Part shown: positions 15,497 to 23,669 of the stretch, piece after piece | How positions within the stretch are numbered: the first letter of the stretch is position 1 | Layout: each line of letters begins with the position of its first letter | Assembly: GCA_038063055.1 (NCBI GenBank) | Contig: JBBTVY010000011.1 | Coordinates: forward strand, 1-24,322 | Origin: JACQKT01 sp038063055 | Lineage (GTDB): Bacteria > Patescibacteriota > Minisyncoccia > UBA6257 > 2-01-FULL-56-20 | Direction: 5' to 3' | Length of the DNA: 24,322 bases | Translations under genes and position numbers: made by a program | Notes under the pieces: generated by a model | The model's input: only the letters and a program-made list of their open reading frames with translations | Databases searched by the model: none | What the model was told of the DNA's origin: nothing

Positions 15497-16155
15497 AACC
15501 GAAAAAATATTCTAATCCAAGACCACGCATACCCGCTGTAACTCAGCGAGAAGTTAAAATTGAAGCTCGTTTTGCTTGTATCGCTTGCACAGAGCGTGTT
15601 TCTTTGAACACACACCATATTGACGGCAACAGAGAAAATAATAATCCCGAAAATCTTGCACTTTTGTGCGCTAATTGTCACGGGATGGTTCATGACGGAA
15701 AGATATCAGTACAAGATTTGAGAGAATGTAAGAAAAAGGTAAAAGAAGAAAACAATATTTTATCGAGGCTCGCGCAAGAGTTGGAATATTTCCAGCAATC
15801 ACCCAAGATTTCCGCATCAAAGGATTTCGTCAACCTCAAGTTGAAATACCAAGCTGTGCTGAATGATTACGGCGACAAACTTATTTTTTATCAGTGTTTT
15901 ATATACTTGATTCCAGAATTTTATATTGACGATCGTGGCACGCAGACGCGAGAAGCAGTAAGGGCATTCCTAGATATCGACAAAGAAGAAGAGGAAATGA
16001 TTATTGCGCATCTACAAAAATTGGATGCAATCAGTATCGTTGGAGGATTGATTTCGCTACAGAATAGCGCTGATGCAAAAATGGGCTTAAACGAACTTAT
16101 TAGCAAGGGCAAGTTAGATTTATCGAAACTCTTAACAGCATTTACAGAAATATGA
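15493..16155 (+). CDS. HNH endonuclease-domain protein
   Basis: A 220-residue protein. The N-terminal ~75 residues form an HNH domain: Cys29-x2-Cys32, THHIDGN around His41-His42, Asn54, and CANCH at 59-63. The rest (76-220) is charged and helical with no known domain; it contains a short coiled stretch (KKKVKEENNILSRLAQELE). Its ATG overlaps the methyltransferase stop (ATGA, 15493-15496), and its own stop overlaps the next ATG in the same way, so translation is likely coupled and the four proteins probably act together. It may supply the cutting activity of the system. It differs clearly from the HNH protein at 2075-2563 and is not a copy of it. Confidence 0.82.
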   Translation: MKPKKYSNPRPRIPAVTQREVKIEARFACIACTERVSLNTHHIDGNRENNNPENLALLCANCHGMVHDGKISVQDLRECKKKVKEENNILSRLAQELEYFQQSPKISASKDFVNLKLKYQAVLNDYGDKLIFYQCFIYLIPEFYIDDRGTQTREAVRAFLDIDKEEEEMIIAHLQKLDAISIVGGLISLQNSADAKMGLNELISKGKLDLSKLLTAFTEI

Positions 16156-18590
16156 GCAATAAAAAGAAACAAATTTTATCAAGACTAATGGCCCTAAATA
16201 ATCCGAAGGCCGATAAATATCTCGCTAAGTTTGCGCGTGATGTTTTTGTTGATATTAAAAAATCGCAGGATAACGAATCCATACTTGAGGGTTTAGATTT
16301 ATTAGGAGAATTCGTATATAAAGTTCCCAAAGAAGTGGTTGAAATTGTACGATATATCATCGAGGGAAAACCTAAGACGACCACTCTTCATAAATCTCCA
16401 TTCGGCGAGTTCGAGGGTAAATCTCACAAGGACTTGATACTTAAGGGCATAGAGCTTCTCGATCACTTAAGATACATTGTACCAGATGAAGTATTGAAAT
16501 TGGCGGCGCAACTTTCTTTAGATGAGGACTCTGCGATTAAAGGTAAGGCGTTAGAGGTTATCAAAAAATTCTCACAGTATGACTACAATGTTCTTACAAA
16601 AAGTAAGCTTGGATATAGTGTACAAAGAAAAGCTCTTGATTTTGTACTGGCTTGGCCTCGTGAGAAACAACTGCAACGCATAGAGTTTGTTGAGACCGTG
16701 TTAAGGGAACTACTTAGTCCATCATTTGAGGGCACAACATCGGGCTTAAATGACAAAGCTCAATATACCATTACGATGCACTCTGGTGTTGTATCTCCGA
16801 ACGATTTCTTGAAGAAAATGCGCCGGGAAGCGATTGATCTCACTTACGAACTATATAAAGCTACGGCAGACGAGAAATTAAAATTAAAACTTGTAGGTGT
16901 ATTCGATGAAGCGAGCAGAACGCCGGGTAATGTTTTGTATGGAGACGATGTTACGCAAATGATTGTCGATGATCTAAAGTATATTGTCGACATGTATCGC
17001 AAAATCATCTTCGGAGAAGAAGGGAAAATGACAGCACCTTTGGGTATTGTTGCCACAATTGAGGAGCGGCTCTATTGGATTAATAGAAGCGAAAAAAGAA
17101 GAGTCGAAGAATCAGAAAAACTGCGCTACGATGTTCTAAACGACAAACTTTATCATCTTTTCAGATTGCTGGTCGGCGATCCAGTAACTTATCAGGAACA
17201 AGAAGGGTGGGATACAGCCGAAAAAAGCCGGAGCGAAGAAATTGATCAACTTATCAATTTAATCAGCGAAACCGAGCTTGAAGAATGGTTTGAAAAGCTT
17301 AATAAGATTTCCGTCCAGCACACGCTCATTGAAGAGTGGAAATTTAACCCATTCAAAGGATTTCTCCGAAAGTTATCAGAAGAAAAGCCACAAATAGCCG
17401 ACGATATCCTTAACAAGGCATTTGAAGCGGACTCTACTCTCAAGCATTTTATGAGTAGTTTCCTTGACGGTTTTAGAACTGGAGCTCACTTTGATGTGTG
17501 GGATAAGTACACAAGCGAAATTATCACCGCTAACGATGTCGCACTGGTTACAGCAATTGTTTTCTCTCTTAATCTCCCGCCGGATTCGGATTTGAAAAAC
17601 CTTGTAAGAGAAAAAGATATTGATCTTCTCGAAAACATAACAAAACAAGAGGATCCGTTTTCTTTCCTCAAGAATGAAACAGACGATCGAATACTTCAAT
17701 ATGCGCTCTTTAATACATTGGCTCGTAATTTTACGCGCTCTCACAAAAAAATTGAGCCGCTAATAGTTGAAGAAATAAAAAGCCACCCCAAATATTTAAA
17801 TATATTTTTCTCGGAACTGCCGATGGCAACGCACAGGAAATGGATTGATATCAAAGAGCTGAGTCCAGAAACCGTCGAGTTTCTGCAAGAAAAAATGGTG
17901 GAGATTCCCGATATCGATTGGCATGTGCAGGGTTTGTTGTTAGAAATTGGTGAAATATACGGCCTTGAATCGGTGTTGGATGTGTTTATGAAAAGAATAC
18001 GCAAAGACGAGAAGAAGAAAGAAAAAAAGGGGCGGCGTATTACTGATGAAAGATACGAAGCAATTCCTTATCATTTCAACCCCGGCCTAAGTAAATTTAT
18101 CGTTGATCATCCTGAATATATAAAAATTGCTGGGGAGTGGATTGCTAAAATGACTACTGATTGGAGTATTTACAATTGGCATGTGAGTCACTTTTTGCAG
18201 AGAATTGGAAAGGGATTTGAGGAGATTCTATCCTCACTTATACAAAAAGGTGATGACGATAGCTTATTGAAAGCGGCTCGCGCCATGCATTCTATTGACG
18301 GAACAAACCTTGATCTATGCATTGAAATTGTACGAAGAACCGACAATAAACGAATTTTGAGTCAGGTGGATAGCAATATGTATACCACTGGAGTCGTATC
18401 AGGAGAATACGGGATTTCTGAAGCATACGGGAAAAGAGCAGAAGCGCTGGAAAAATACAAAACTGACGAAAGCGAAAGAGTCAGAAAATTTGCCGAGAAG
18501 ATGATCGGAAGTTTTCTGGACAGTTCAAAAAGAGAACGCCAACGCGCCGACGAAGAAAAACAATTAAGAAAAATAGAGTTTGAGGGGTAA
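16152..18590 (+). CDS. Large helical-repeat protein of unknown family
   Basis: An 812-residue soluble protein I do not recognise. It has no signal peptide, no membrane segment, no nucleotide-binding loop and no visible catalytic motif. The sequence is almost entirely amphipathic helices of 15-20 residues joined by short turns, often with Pro or Asp at the turn (VPKEVVEIVRYI, VPDEVLKLAAQLSLDED, HPKYLNIFFSELP, HPEYIKIAGEWIAK), which suggests a HEAT/ARM-like solenoid, a common scaffold for protein or DNA binding. A basic patch (KDEKKKEKKGRR) lies near residue 620 and the C-terminus is strongly charged. ATGA overlap with the HNH gene and a one-base gap to the next gene place it in the centre of the operon. 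It may be the sensor or assembly platform of the system. Confidence 0.85.
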   Translation: MSNKKKQILSRLMALNNPKADKYLAKFARDVFVDIKKSQDNESILEGLDLLGEFVYKVPKEVVEIVRYIIEGKPKTTTLHKSPFGEFEGKSHKDLILKGIELLDHLRYIVPDEVLKLAAQLSLDEDSAIKGKALEVIKKFSQYDYNVLTKSKLGYSVQRKALDFVLAWPREKQLQRIEFVETVLRELLSPSFEGTTSGLNDKAQYTITMHSGVVSPNDFLKKMRREAIDLTYELYKATADEKLKLKLVGVFDEASRTPGNVLYGDDVTQMIVDDLKYIVDMYRKIIFGEEGKMTAPLGIVATIEERLYWINRSEKRRVEESEKLRYDVLNDKLYHLFRLLVGDPVTYQEQEGWDTAEKSRSEEIDQLINLISETELEEWFEKLNKISVQHTLIEEWKFNPFKGFLRKLSEEKPQIADDILNKAFEADSTLKHFMSSFLDGFRTGAHFDVWDKYTSEIITANDVALVTAIVFSLNLPPDSDLKNLVREKDIDLLENITKQEDPFSFLKNETDDRILQYALFNTLARNFTRSHKKIEPLIVEEIKSHPKYLNIFFSELPMATHRKWIDIKELSPETVEFLQEKMVEIPDIDWHVQGLLLEIGEIYGLESVLDVFMKRIRKDEKKKEKKGRRITDERYEAIPYHFNPGLSKFIVDHPEYIKIAGEWIAKMTTDWSIYNWHVSHFLQRIGKGFEEILSSLIQKGDDDSLLKAARAMHSIDGTNLDLCIEIVRRTDNKRILSQVDSNMYTTGVVSGEYGISEAYGKRAEALEKYKTDESERVRKFAEKMIGSFLDSSKRERQRADEEKQLRKIEFEG

Positions 18591-18591
18591 T

Positions 18592-18840
18592 ATGAATTCA
18601 TCAACTATCTTAATTTTGGTTGGCCTTTCTTTTAACACATTGGCATCGCTAGTGATGCTATATCCGTATTTAAGTATCAGACGAAATGTGGACGATGACT
18701 TTATTGTTGATATGGACAAAGAAACGGGAGATTATACCCAAAAGAAACACATAAAAGATAGAAAATTAGGAATAGCGGGCTTCGTTCTTTTTGCCGTGGG
18801 TTTCGCTTTCCAAATTATCGGTGTTATTGTAAGTATTTAA
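18592..18840 (+). CDS. Small two-helix membrane protein
   Basis: An 82-residue protein with two transmembrane helices (about residues 5-28 and 58-81) joined by an acidic and basic loop (RRNVDDDFIVDMDKETGDY...KKHIKDRK). I do not recognise the family. It starts at ATG 18592, one base after the stop of the helical-repeat gene; a TTG 12 bases upstream would overlap that gene and is not needed. Together with the N-terminal membrane anchor of the helicase downstream it suggests that part of the system sits at the membrane. The role could be anchoring, or membrane disruption on infection. Confidence 0.72.
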   Translation: MNSSTILILVGLSFNTLASLVMLYPYLSIRRNVDDDFIVDMDKETGDYTQKKHIKDRKLGIAGFVLFAVGFAFQIIGVIVSI

Positions 18841-18842
18841 CT

Positions 18843-18896
18843 ATGGACGAAGAAAAGGAACGGCAACAAGAAATTAGATTAAAAGAATCAAAGTAA
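18843..18896 (+). CDS. Possible 17-residue peptide
   Basis: ATG 18843, two bases after the preceding stop, opens a 17-codon frame of charged residues (MDEEKERQQEIRLKESK) that closes three bases before the helicase ATG. The spacing matches all other junctions in this operon, so it may be translated, perhaps to couple ribosomes to the next gene. It is too short for any family assignment. Confidence 0.35.
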   Translation: MDEEKERQQEIRLKESK

Positions 18897-18899
18897 AAT

Positions 18900-21377
18900 A
18901 TGTGGTTTATTGTAATCGTTGTTATCATTTTAATATTTGCGGGATATAAATTGAGCGAGACCCTAATGAACAGGCGCTCGCTCAATTTGTTATTGGCTTT
19001 AAAAAAATACGAACCGGATTTCACAAGGGCCTTAATGGAGTTTAAAAACTTGGGGAAGCAGAATTGGTATATCAGTGACCGGCAGTATCGTTTGTGGAAA
19101 ACAAAATATCAAAATTTAGCTGATAATCTTAACCCCGTTTTTTATAAAGTAAAAACAAGCAATCAGTTCAAAAAGTTGGTAACTGATTTCGCCGACTTAT
19201 TTTTAAAGGGTCGGGAGTTGGTTATAGATAAACATAATGAAAATTTTGTCAGACAGGAATCGCCAACAATTAGGCGAATTTTAAACACTAAAGAGATTCA
19301 GAATAACAACGATCAAATTACGGCCATTGCTTCAGATGAAGACAATACGCTGTTAGTCGCAGGGGCAGGCACCGGAAAAACGACTACAATTTTAGGGAAG
19401 CTAGCTTATCTTACAGAGCGTATAAAAGTGGAACCGGAAGACATTTTACTGCTCTCATTTACCGGCAGGGCCGTACAAGAATTAGCTGATAGAATAGGCA
19501 AAAAGTTTCCGGGTAAGAATATTAAGGCGCAAACATTTCACAGCTTCGGACTATCAATTATTGGCAAAGTGCTTGGCAAAAAACCTGATTTAGCATTCTC
19601 TACTGCTTCAGCAAGGAAAAAATTTTTGAATGAGCAATTTGATTTACATTTAAAGGATGAGCAGTACCTTAATTTGGTAATTGAATACTTTGCATATTAT
19701 TTCAAGCCGGTTGTTTTAGAACCGGGATTTAAAAACCTTGATGATTATTATAAATATTCTAAGACTGAACAAAACTTAACATTGCGGAGAGAGTCGGTTA
19801 AAAGTCAGCAGGAGGTCATGATTGCAAACTTTCTATACATAAACGGAATTAATTACAAATATGAGATGCCATATAAATATGAAACCGCCAATCGCGATTA
19901 TCGCCAGTACAAGCCCGATTTTTATTTACCCGATTATGGTATTTACATTGAGCATTTTGGGATAGACAGATCTGGTAAAGTCCATTTTACTCAAAGCGAA
20001 ACACAAAATGCTCGCTTATCTGAAAAATATCAAGCGGATATCAAATGGAAAAACGAACTGCATAGAGAACACAAAACCACGCTAATAGAAACTTTCAGTT
20101 ACGAATTTACTGAGCATAATTGGAAAGAAAAATTAACCGAACGGCTTAAGGCGTTTAATGTAAGCTTTTCAAAGCGAAACATTGATGAGATATTTACATC
20201 CCTTAAAGAGGGTAAAACTATTCCGGAAATAATTGAGTTATTCGGCACATTCCTTGATTTAAGTAAATCTAATGGCTACACACCGGAAAAGCTGGTAGAC
20301 AAAATTCTCCAAAGAAAAAACGCTAGAGAAATAATATTTTCTGAAATTTTTATACCGATATTTAAAGCGTACGAGGATTATTTAGTCGGGAACAAATCAA
20401 TTGATTTTCACGACATGCTTATTAAAGCCGCGAGTTTTATAAACGAAGGACGCCACAAAACGAATTTTAAATATATCATTATTGACGAGTTTCAGGATTT
20501 CTCCGTAAGCAAGTATAAATTGATTAAAGCGATATGCGATCAAAACCCGGATATTAAACTTTTTTGTGTTGGAGATGACTGGCAGTCAATATTTCGTTTT
20601 GCCGGCTCTGATATTTCATTAATGACAAATTTTGAGGAATCCTATGGATTTACAAGGAAAAATCAATTGGTTATTACGAACCGCTTTAATAATAGATTGG
20701 CAATCATATCAAACCGTTTTATTTTAAAAAATCCGAATCAAATTCAAAAAGAGGTTAAATCGGACAAAGCCGGACCGCATGATGCGGTGGAAATTCTTTA
20801 TAAAAAGAAAAAAGATGTTGAGGGGCTTTTAAGAGAAATTTTCAGCACGATTAACATGAATAGCGTTAATAAAGCGGATCGCCCAAGTGTGTTTCTCTTG
20901 GGACGTTATAAACATAATAAACCGGATAACTTTTTAAAGTATCAGAGCGAATTTAAAAATTTATCTATAGAATTCCTAACCATTCACGTGTCTAAGGGCA
21001 CGGAGGCTGATTATGTGATTATATTGGACGTACTGTCAGGGAAATATGGTTTTCCGTCGGAGGTGACAGACGATCCGTTGTTGGAGATTGTATTGAGTAA
21101 GAGCGATTCTTATCCGCACGCTGAAGAGCGACGACTAATGTATGTTGCTATAACTCGTGCTCGGCATAAGGCTTTCATTATTACCGAGGACGGCAACCAA
21201 TCGGTTTTTGTGTTAGAGCTAGAGGGCTCAAAAAATACTGACCCCGAAAAACTTATTTGTAGAGAATGCAGCGGTGATATGGTAAAAAGGCGAGGCCCCT
21301 ATGGTGTTTTTTTGGGTTGCCGTAATTATCCTGATTGTACATACAAAATTAAAATCCAAGATAAGTATCGTTCCTAA
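18900..21377 (+). CDS. Membrane-anchored HelD-type helicase-nuclease
   Basis: An 825-residue superfamily 1 helicase of the UvrD/HelD (helicase IV) type. Residues 2-18 are a membrane helix followed by a basic stretch. Walker A is GAGTGKT (155-161), Walker B DEFQD (529-533); later motifs include GDDWQSIFRFAGSD, LTIHVSKGTEAD and LMYVAITRARH. Between the helicase halves (~residues 300-400) lies an inserted nuclease-like segment, YKPDFYLPDYGIYIEHFG, the PD...E pattern seen in helicase IV relatives. The C-terminus carries a topoisomerase-type zinc ribbon with Cys787/Cys790 and a second Cys pair (GCRNYPDC). It is the last gene of the operon, followed by a hairpin terminator. It may process DNA ends made by the other nucleases; it could also be a separate repair enzyme. 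Confidence 0.87.
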   Translation: MWFIVIVVIILIFAGYKLSETLMNRRSLNLLLALKKYEPDFTRALMEFKNLGKQNWYISDRQYRLWKTKYQNLADNLNPVFYKVKTSNQFKKLVTDFADLFLKGRELVIDKHNENFVRQESPTIRRILNTKEIQNNNDQITAIASDEDNTLLVAGAGTGKTTTILGKLAYLTERIKVEPEDILLLSFTGRAVQELADRIGKKFPGKNIKAQTFHSFGLSIIGKVLGKKPDLAFSTASARKKFLNEQFDLHLKDEQYLNLVIEYFAYYFKPVVLEPGFKNLDDYYKYSKTEQNLTLRRESVKSQQEVMIANFLYINGINYKYEMPYKYETANRDYRQYKPDFYLPDYGIYIEHFGIDRSGKVHFTQSETQNARLSEKYQADIKWKNELHREHKTTLIETFSYEFTEHNWKEKLTERLKAFNVSFSKRNIDEIFTSLKEGKTIPEIIELFGTFLDLSKSNGYTPEKLVDKILQRKNAREIIFSEIFIPIFKAYEDYLVGNKSIDFHDMLIKAASFINEGRHKTNFKYIIIDEFQDFSVSKYKLIKAICDQNPDIKLFCVGDDWQSIFRFAGSDISLMTNFEESYGFTRKNQLVITNRFNNRLAIISNRFILKNPNQIQKEVKSDKAGPHDAVEILYKKKKDVEGLLREIFSTINMNSVNKADRPSVFLLGRYKHNKPDNFLKYQSEFKNLSIEFLTIHVSKGTEADYVIILDVLSGKYGFPSEVTDDPLLEIVLSKSDSYPHAEERRLMYVAITRARHKAFIITEDGNQSVFVLELEGSKNTDPEKLICRECSGDMVKRRGPYGVFLGCRNYPDCTYKIKIQDKYRS

Positions 21378-21395
21378 TACCAATTATTAGGTTTT
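21373..21395 (+). terminator. Terminator at the end of the defence operon
   Basis: CCTAAT (21373-21378) pairs with ATTAGG (21386-21391) and TTTT follows directly. The stem begins inside the helicase stop codon. It is short and AT-rich, so it may be leaky; the stronger hairpin at 21510-21564 lies downstream on the same strand. Confidence 0.5.
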
Positions 21396-21500
21396 GTATG
21401 AAAAGGGCATCCATGTCATTTAAGTATATCAGAGTTATAGTCCTAAGAAACCTGATAACTCATGTTAATAAATAGCAACTTGAGGAATCTTGACTATATT
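21396..21500. other. Junction between defence operon and phage module
   Basis: AT-rich sequence between the two converging blocks. No reading frame of use, no direct repeat or tRNA fragment that could serve as an attachment site is visible. Confidence 0.4.
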
Positions 21501-21564
21501 CCGCCTCCGGCGGTAATCAGTCGAGGAAGAATTACTCGACCTCGACCGGATTACCGCAGTTTTT
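21501..21564 (+). terminator. Strong hairpin terminator at the convergent junction
   Basis: GCGGTAATC (21510-21518) pairs with GATTACCGC (21549-21557), and inside it GTCGAGG (21520-21526) pairs with CCTCGAC (21540-21546); TTTTT follows at 21560-21564. An upstream CCGCC/GGCGG hairpin (21501-21513) shares bases with it, so only one can form at a time. On the opposite strand the loop holds the stop codon of the 57-residue gene. Confidence 0.7.
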
Positions 21565-21705
21565 ATGGTAACGATGCCGGGCTGTCACTCCTTTGACTTC
21601 CTGATTCGGATTATCGGTCACTTCGCCCAGGGTTTCCGGGCCGAACTCCACTTCGGTTTTCGGAACAATTCCATGGGCTATGCAGCGATATATTTTTTCT
21701 TCCAT
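21532..21705 (-). CDS. 57-residue Cys/His-containing phage-type protein
   Basis: A small frame starting at ATG 21705, 61 bases after the large terminase stop, on the same strand. The 57 residues begin MEEKIYRCIAHGIVPKTEV and end HRYHKNCGNPVEVE. The Cys-x2-His near residue 8 and the His-x3-Cys near 46-50 could bind one zinc ion, like many small phage-borne zinc-ribbon proteins. Coding is supported by balanced codon use, the Glu/Lys/Pro-rich soluble composition and the GC content matching the terminase. Its stop lies inside the terminator hairpin of the opposite strand. It could be a structural accessory or regulator; no family is recognised. Confidence 0.6.
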   Translation of the reverse strand: MEEKIYRCIAHGIVPKTEVEFGPETLGEVTDNPNQEVKGVTARHRYHKNCGNPVEVE

Positions 21706-21766
21706 GTTTTGAACATATTGTTTGGGCCTTTATTAATTATACTAAGAATATCTTTTTTCTTATCAG

Positions 21767-23251
21767 TTACAGCCACGGGCCGCCATTTGTCTCGCAGAAG
21801 CGCATCCACGTATAGAAGCTGGCCATCTTGTCCTCAGTCTCCATGACTTTCTGAATCAGCATACTGAATGCATCGGCAAGGTCGTCATGCCGCTCCACTC
21901 CGAACCCCAAGATTTGGGCGATGAGTTCCTCGCATCCCGCCCTCTGGAAAAGAACGGTTCCTTTCTGCACGAGACTTCCTGTCATCGTGAGGCGGGTCTT
22001 CTTGTCGGCGAGCACTTTTACACCTTCCACTTTGTCGTATCCGTCTTTTACGAGCTGCTGGAAGTAGGCCTCTTGGAAGCCGACGGTTTCCACAAACAGC
22101 TTTCCGTCGGAGCCGAGAGTAGAGATGACCGCTTTCATGGTGTCGACCGCGTCAGGGAACGACATTCGTGTATTGACAGGATTCGGAAGGATGTAGATGT
22201 GGAGATTGTCGCCGTAGCCGACGACGGCCGCTTTGACGATCGCGGTGCAGTCAGCCGTTTCTTTCTCCGATATGGCGAGATCGACGGCAGCGAAAATACG
22301 ACAGTGCTTGTCTTGCCGCATGAGCTCTTCGATCGATTGGTCGTAATACTGGATCCACTCCGGCGCGATGGGGCGCGAAGCATCTGATACGATCCGTAGA
22401 AGATACTCCTGCTGCCAGGCGATGTCGTTGCAGACCGACCGGCGCAGGTCGTCGATCTTCTGCCGCGCGTCGAACTTTCCCGACCAGAGGCAGACACCGT
22501 TTTCGTCGAGGAGCGGGAACCACCTGTACACGCCTTTGATTTCCCTGTCATCGATCTTCTTTCTGAGCCGCATCATGAGAGAATCCTCGTGAAGGAGATT
22601 CCCGACAAGAATAATGCGCGTACCGAGGTCGCCCAGGGGCACGACTTCGCGCGAGAACCAGTCGGAGATCTTCGTCCGGCTCTCGTATGTTTTGACCGAA
22701 TTGCTGTCTTCGATGTCGTCCAGGATGATCAAATCCGGCCGGTGTTCGTGGTGCCGGAGACCCCGGATCGACTGGTCGATCGAAGCGATTGTGACTCGCG
22801 CTCCAGTGTTTTTGAATACTAATGATGAGATGGCCCACTGACCGTCTCCTGCCTCTTCCCGAAATGGTCCCATGTCGCTTTTAAGAAGAATGTTATGTTC
22901 CAACTCATCTTTGAGGTTTGCCATATGCTGCTTTGCCTGCGCCTGGGTCTGGCAGATGATAAGGACAAATTTTTTCTGCTGGACTCCCAGTATTGACCAC
23001 AGCGAATAAGAGAATGTAACGAGTGTGCTTTTTCCGGAACCCCGGAAGGCGACAATGCATGAAAGGTTATTAGTCGTGTCTTCGGTGATGCGGAAGATGT
23101 CTTTATGAAACTCGGCGACGGGATACTTGATGTAATGAGGGAAATACATGAGGAAGAATAAATGATGACTTTGCCGCCCGAGTTCCCGTCGCAGGTCCCG
23201 GTCTTTGGTAATCCGCTCAAACACGTTCTCGTCCTGGTTATTGCCGTTCAT
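21767..23251 (-). CDS. terL: Phage terminase large subunit
   Basis: A 494-residue terminase, the motor and nuclease that packages phage DNA into the capsid. The ATPase half has Walker A AFRGSGKST (68-76), Walker B LIILDD (174-179) with the following Glu181, and the coupling segment IILVGNLLHED. The RNase H-like nuclease half has Asp324 in AAVDLAIS, a middle acidic position near Glu388, and HDDLADAF (455-462). All catalytic parts are present, so it is not an obvious decayed remnant. The length is normal. It overlaps the small subunit gene by 14 bases. No portal gene follows, which is unusual. The GC content is higher than in the defence operon. Confidence 0.93.
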   Translation of the reverse strand: MNGNNQDENVFERITKDRDLRRELGRQSHHLFFLMYFPHYIKYPVAEFHKDIFRITEDTTNNLSCIVAFRGSGKSTLVTFSYSLWSILGVQQKKFVLIICQTQAQAKQHMANLKDELEHNILLKSDMGPFREEAGDGQWAISSLVFKNTGARVTIASIDQSIRGLRHHEHRPDLIILDDIEDSNSVKTYESRTKISDWFSREVVPLGDLGTRIILVGNLLHEDSLMMRLRKKIDDREIKGVYRWFPLLDENGVCLWSGKFDARQKIDDLRRSVCNDIAWQQEYLLRIVSDASRPIAPEWIQYYDQSIEELMRQDKHCRIFAAVDLAISEKETADCTAIVKAAVVGYGDNLHIYILPNPVNTRMSFPDAVDTMKAVISTLGSDGKLFVETVGFQEAYFQQLVKDGYDKVEGVKVLADKKTRLTMTGSLVQKGTVLFQRAGCEELIAQILGFGVERHDDLADAFSMLIQKVMETEDKMASFYTWMRFCETNGGPWL

Positions 23252-23669
23252 TGTTTTCGTGATTCTCGGTTTCTTGGCCTTTATCTTCGTCCAGTTCTAT
23301 CCCTGCGAGTTTGAACGCCTTCCGCATGAGTGCTCGCTGCTCAAGGGAGAGTTCGTGCGTGGTATTCACCGCGCCATCGATTTCTATCTTCGTCTTGTAA
23401 CTGGAGTGGTGGTGCTTGAGCCAATATGCGATGGCTGGAAAGTTCCGGTCTTTGACCGCACTGATCAACTGGCTTTCTGCAACGTCGTTCACGAGGAGGC
23501 GGCCGTCAAGTAGCGCATCGTCAACTTTCTTCGTGAACTCCGCATCGTCGGTCCTCCAACGATAAAAGGTCATGCGCGAGATGCCTACTTTCTGGCACGC
23601 CGCTTCGACGATCGGCGTCTTGCGAAGCTGGTCGACGAGTATTGTTTTTGTCTGGTCGGTCTTTTTCAT
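23238..23669 (-). CDS. terS: Phage terminase small subunit
   Basis: About 143 residues from ATG 23669, which overlaps the methyltransferase stop as ATGA; an ATG at 23705 would add 12 residues. An N-terminal helix-turn-helix (QLRKTPIVEAACQKVGISRMTFYRWR) recognises the packaging site, and a helical middle (LLVNDVAESQLISAVKDRNFPAIAYWLKHHHSSY) resembles the phBC6A51-type small subunits. The C-terminus is acidic and likely contacts the large subunit. It is followed by terL with a 14-base overlap, the standard order. No recombination of the reading frame is seen, so the module seems intact at this point. Confidence 0.85.
   Translation of the reverse strand: MKKTDQTKTILVDQLRKTPIVEAACQKVGISRMTFYRWRTDDAEFTKKVDDALLDGRLLVNDVAESQLISAVKDRNFPAIAYWLKHHHSSYKTKIEIDGAVNTTHELSLEQRALMRKAFKLAGIELDEDKGQETENHENNERQ

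Noticed and set aside
21565..21846. Plus-strand frame of 93 residues
   Set aside because: It lies opposite the 57-residue gene and the terminase C-terminus, which have better coding support.
22135..22838. Several alternative minus- and plus-strand frames inside terL
   Set aside because: These are shadow frames of a GC-rich gene; terL has all its motifs in one continuous frame.
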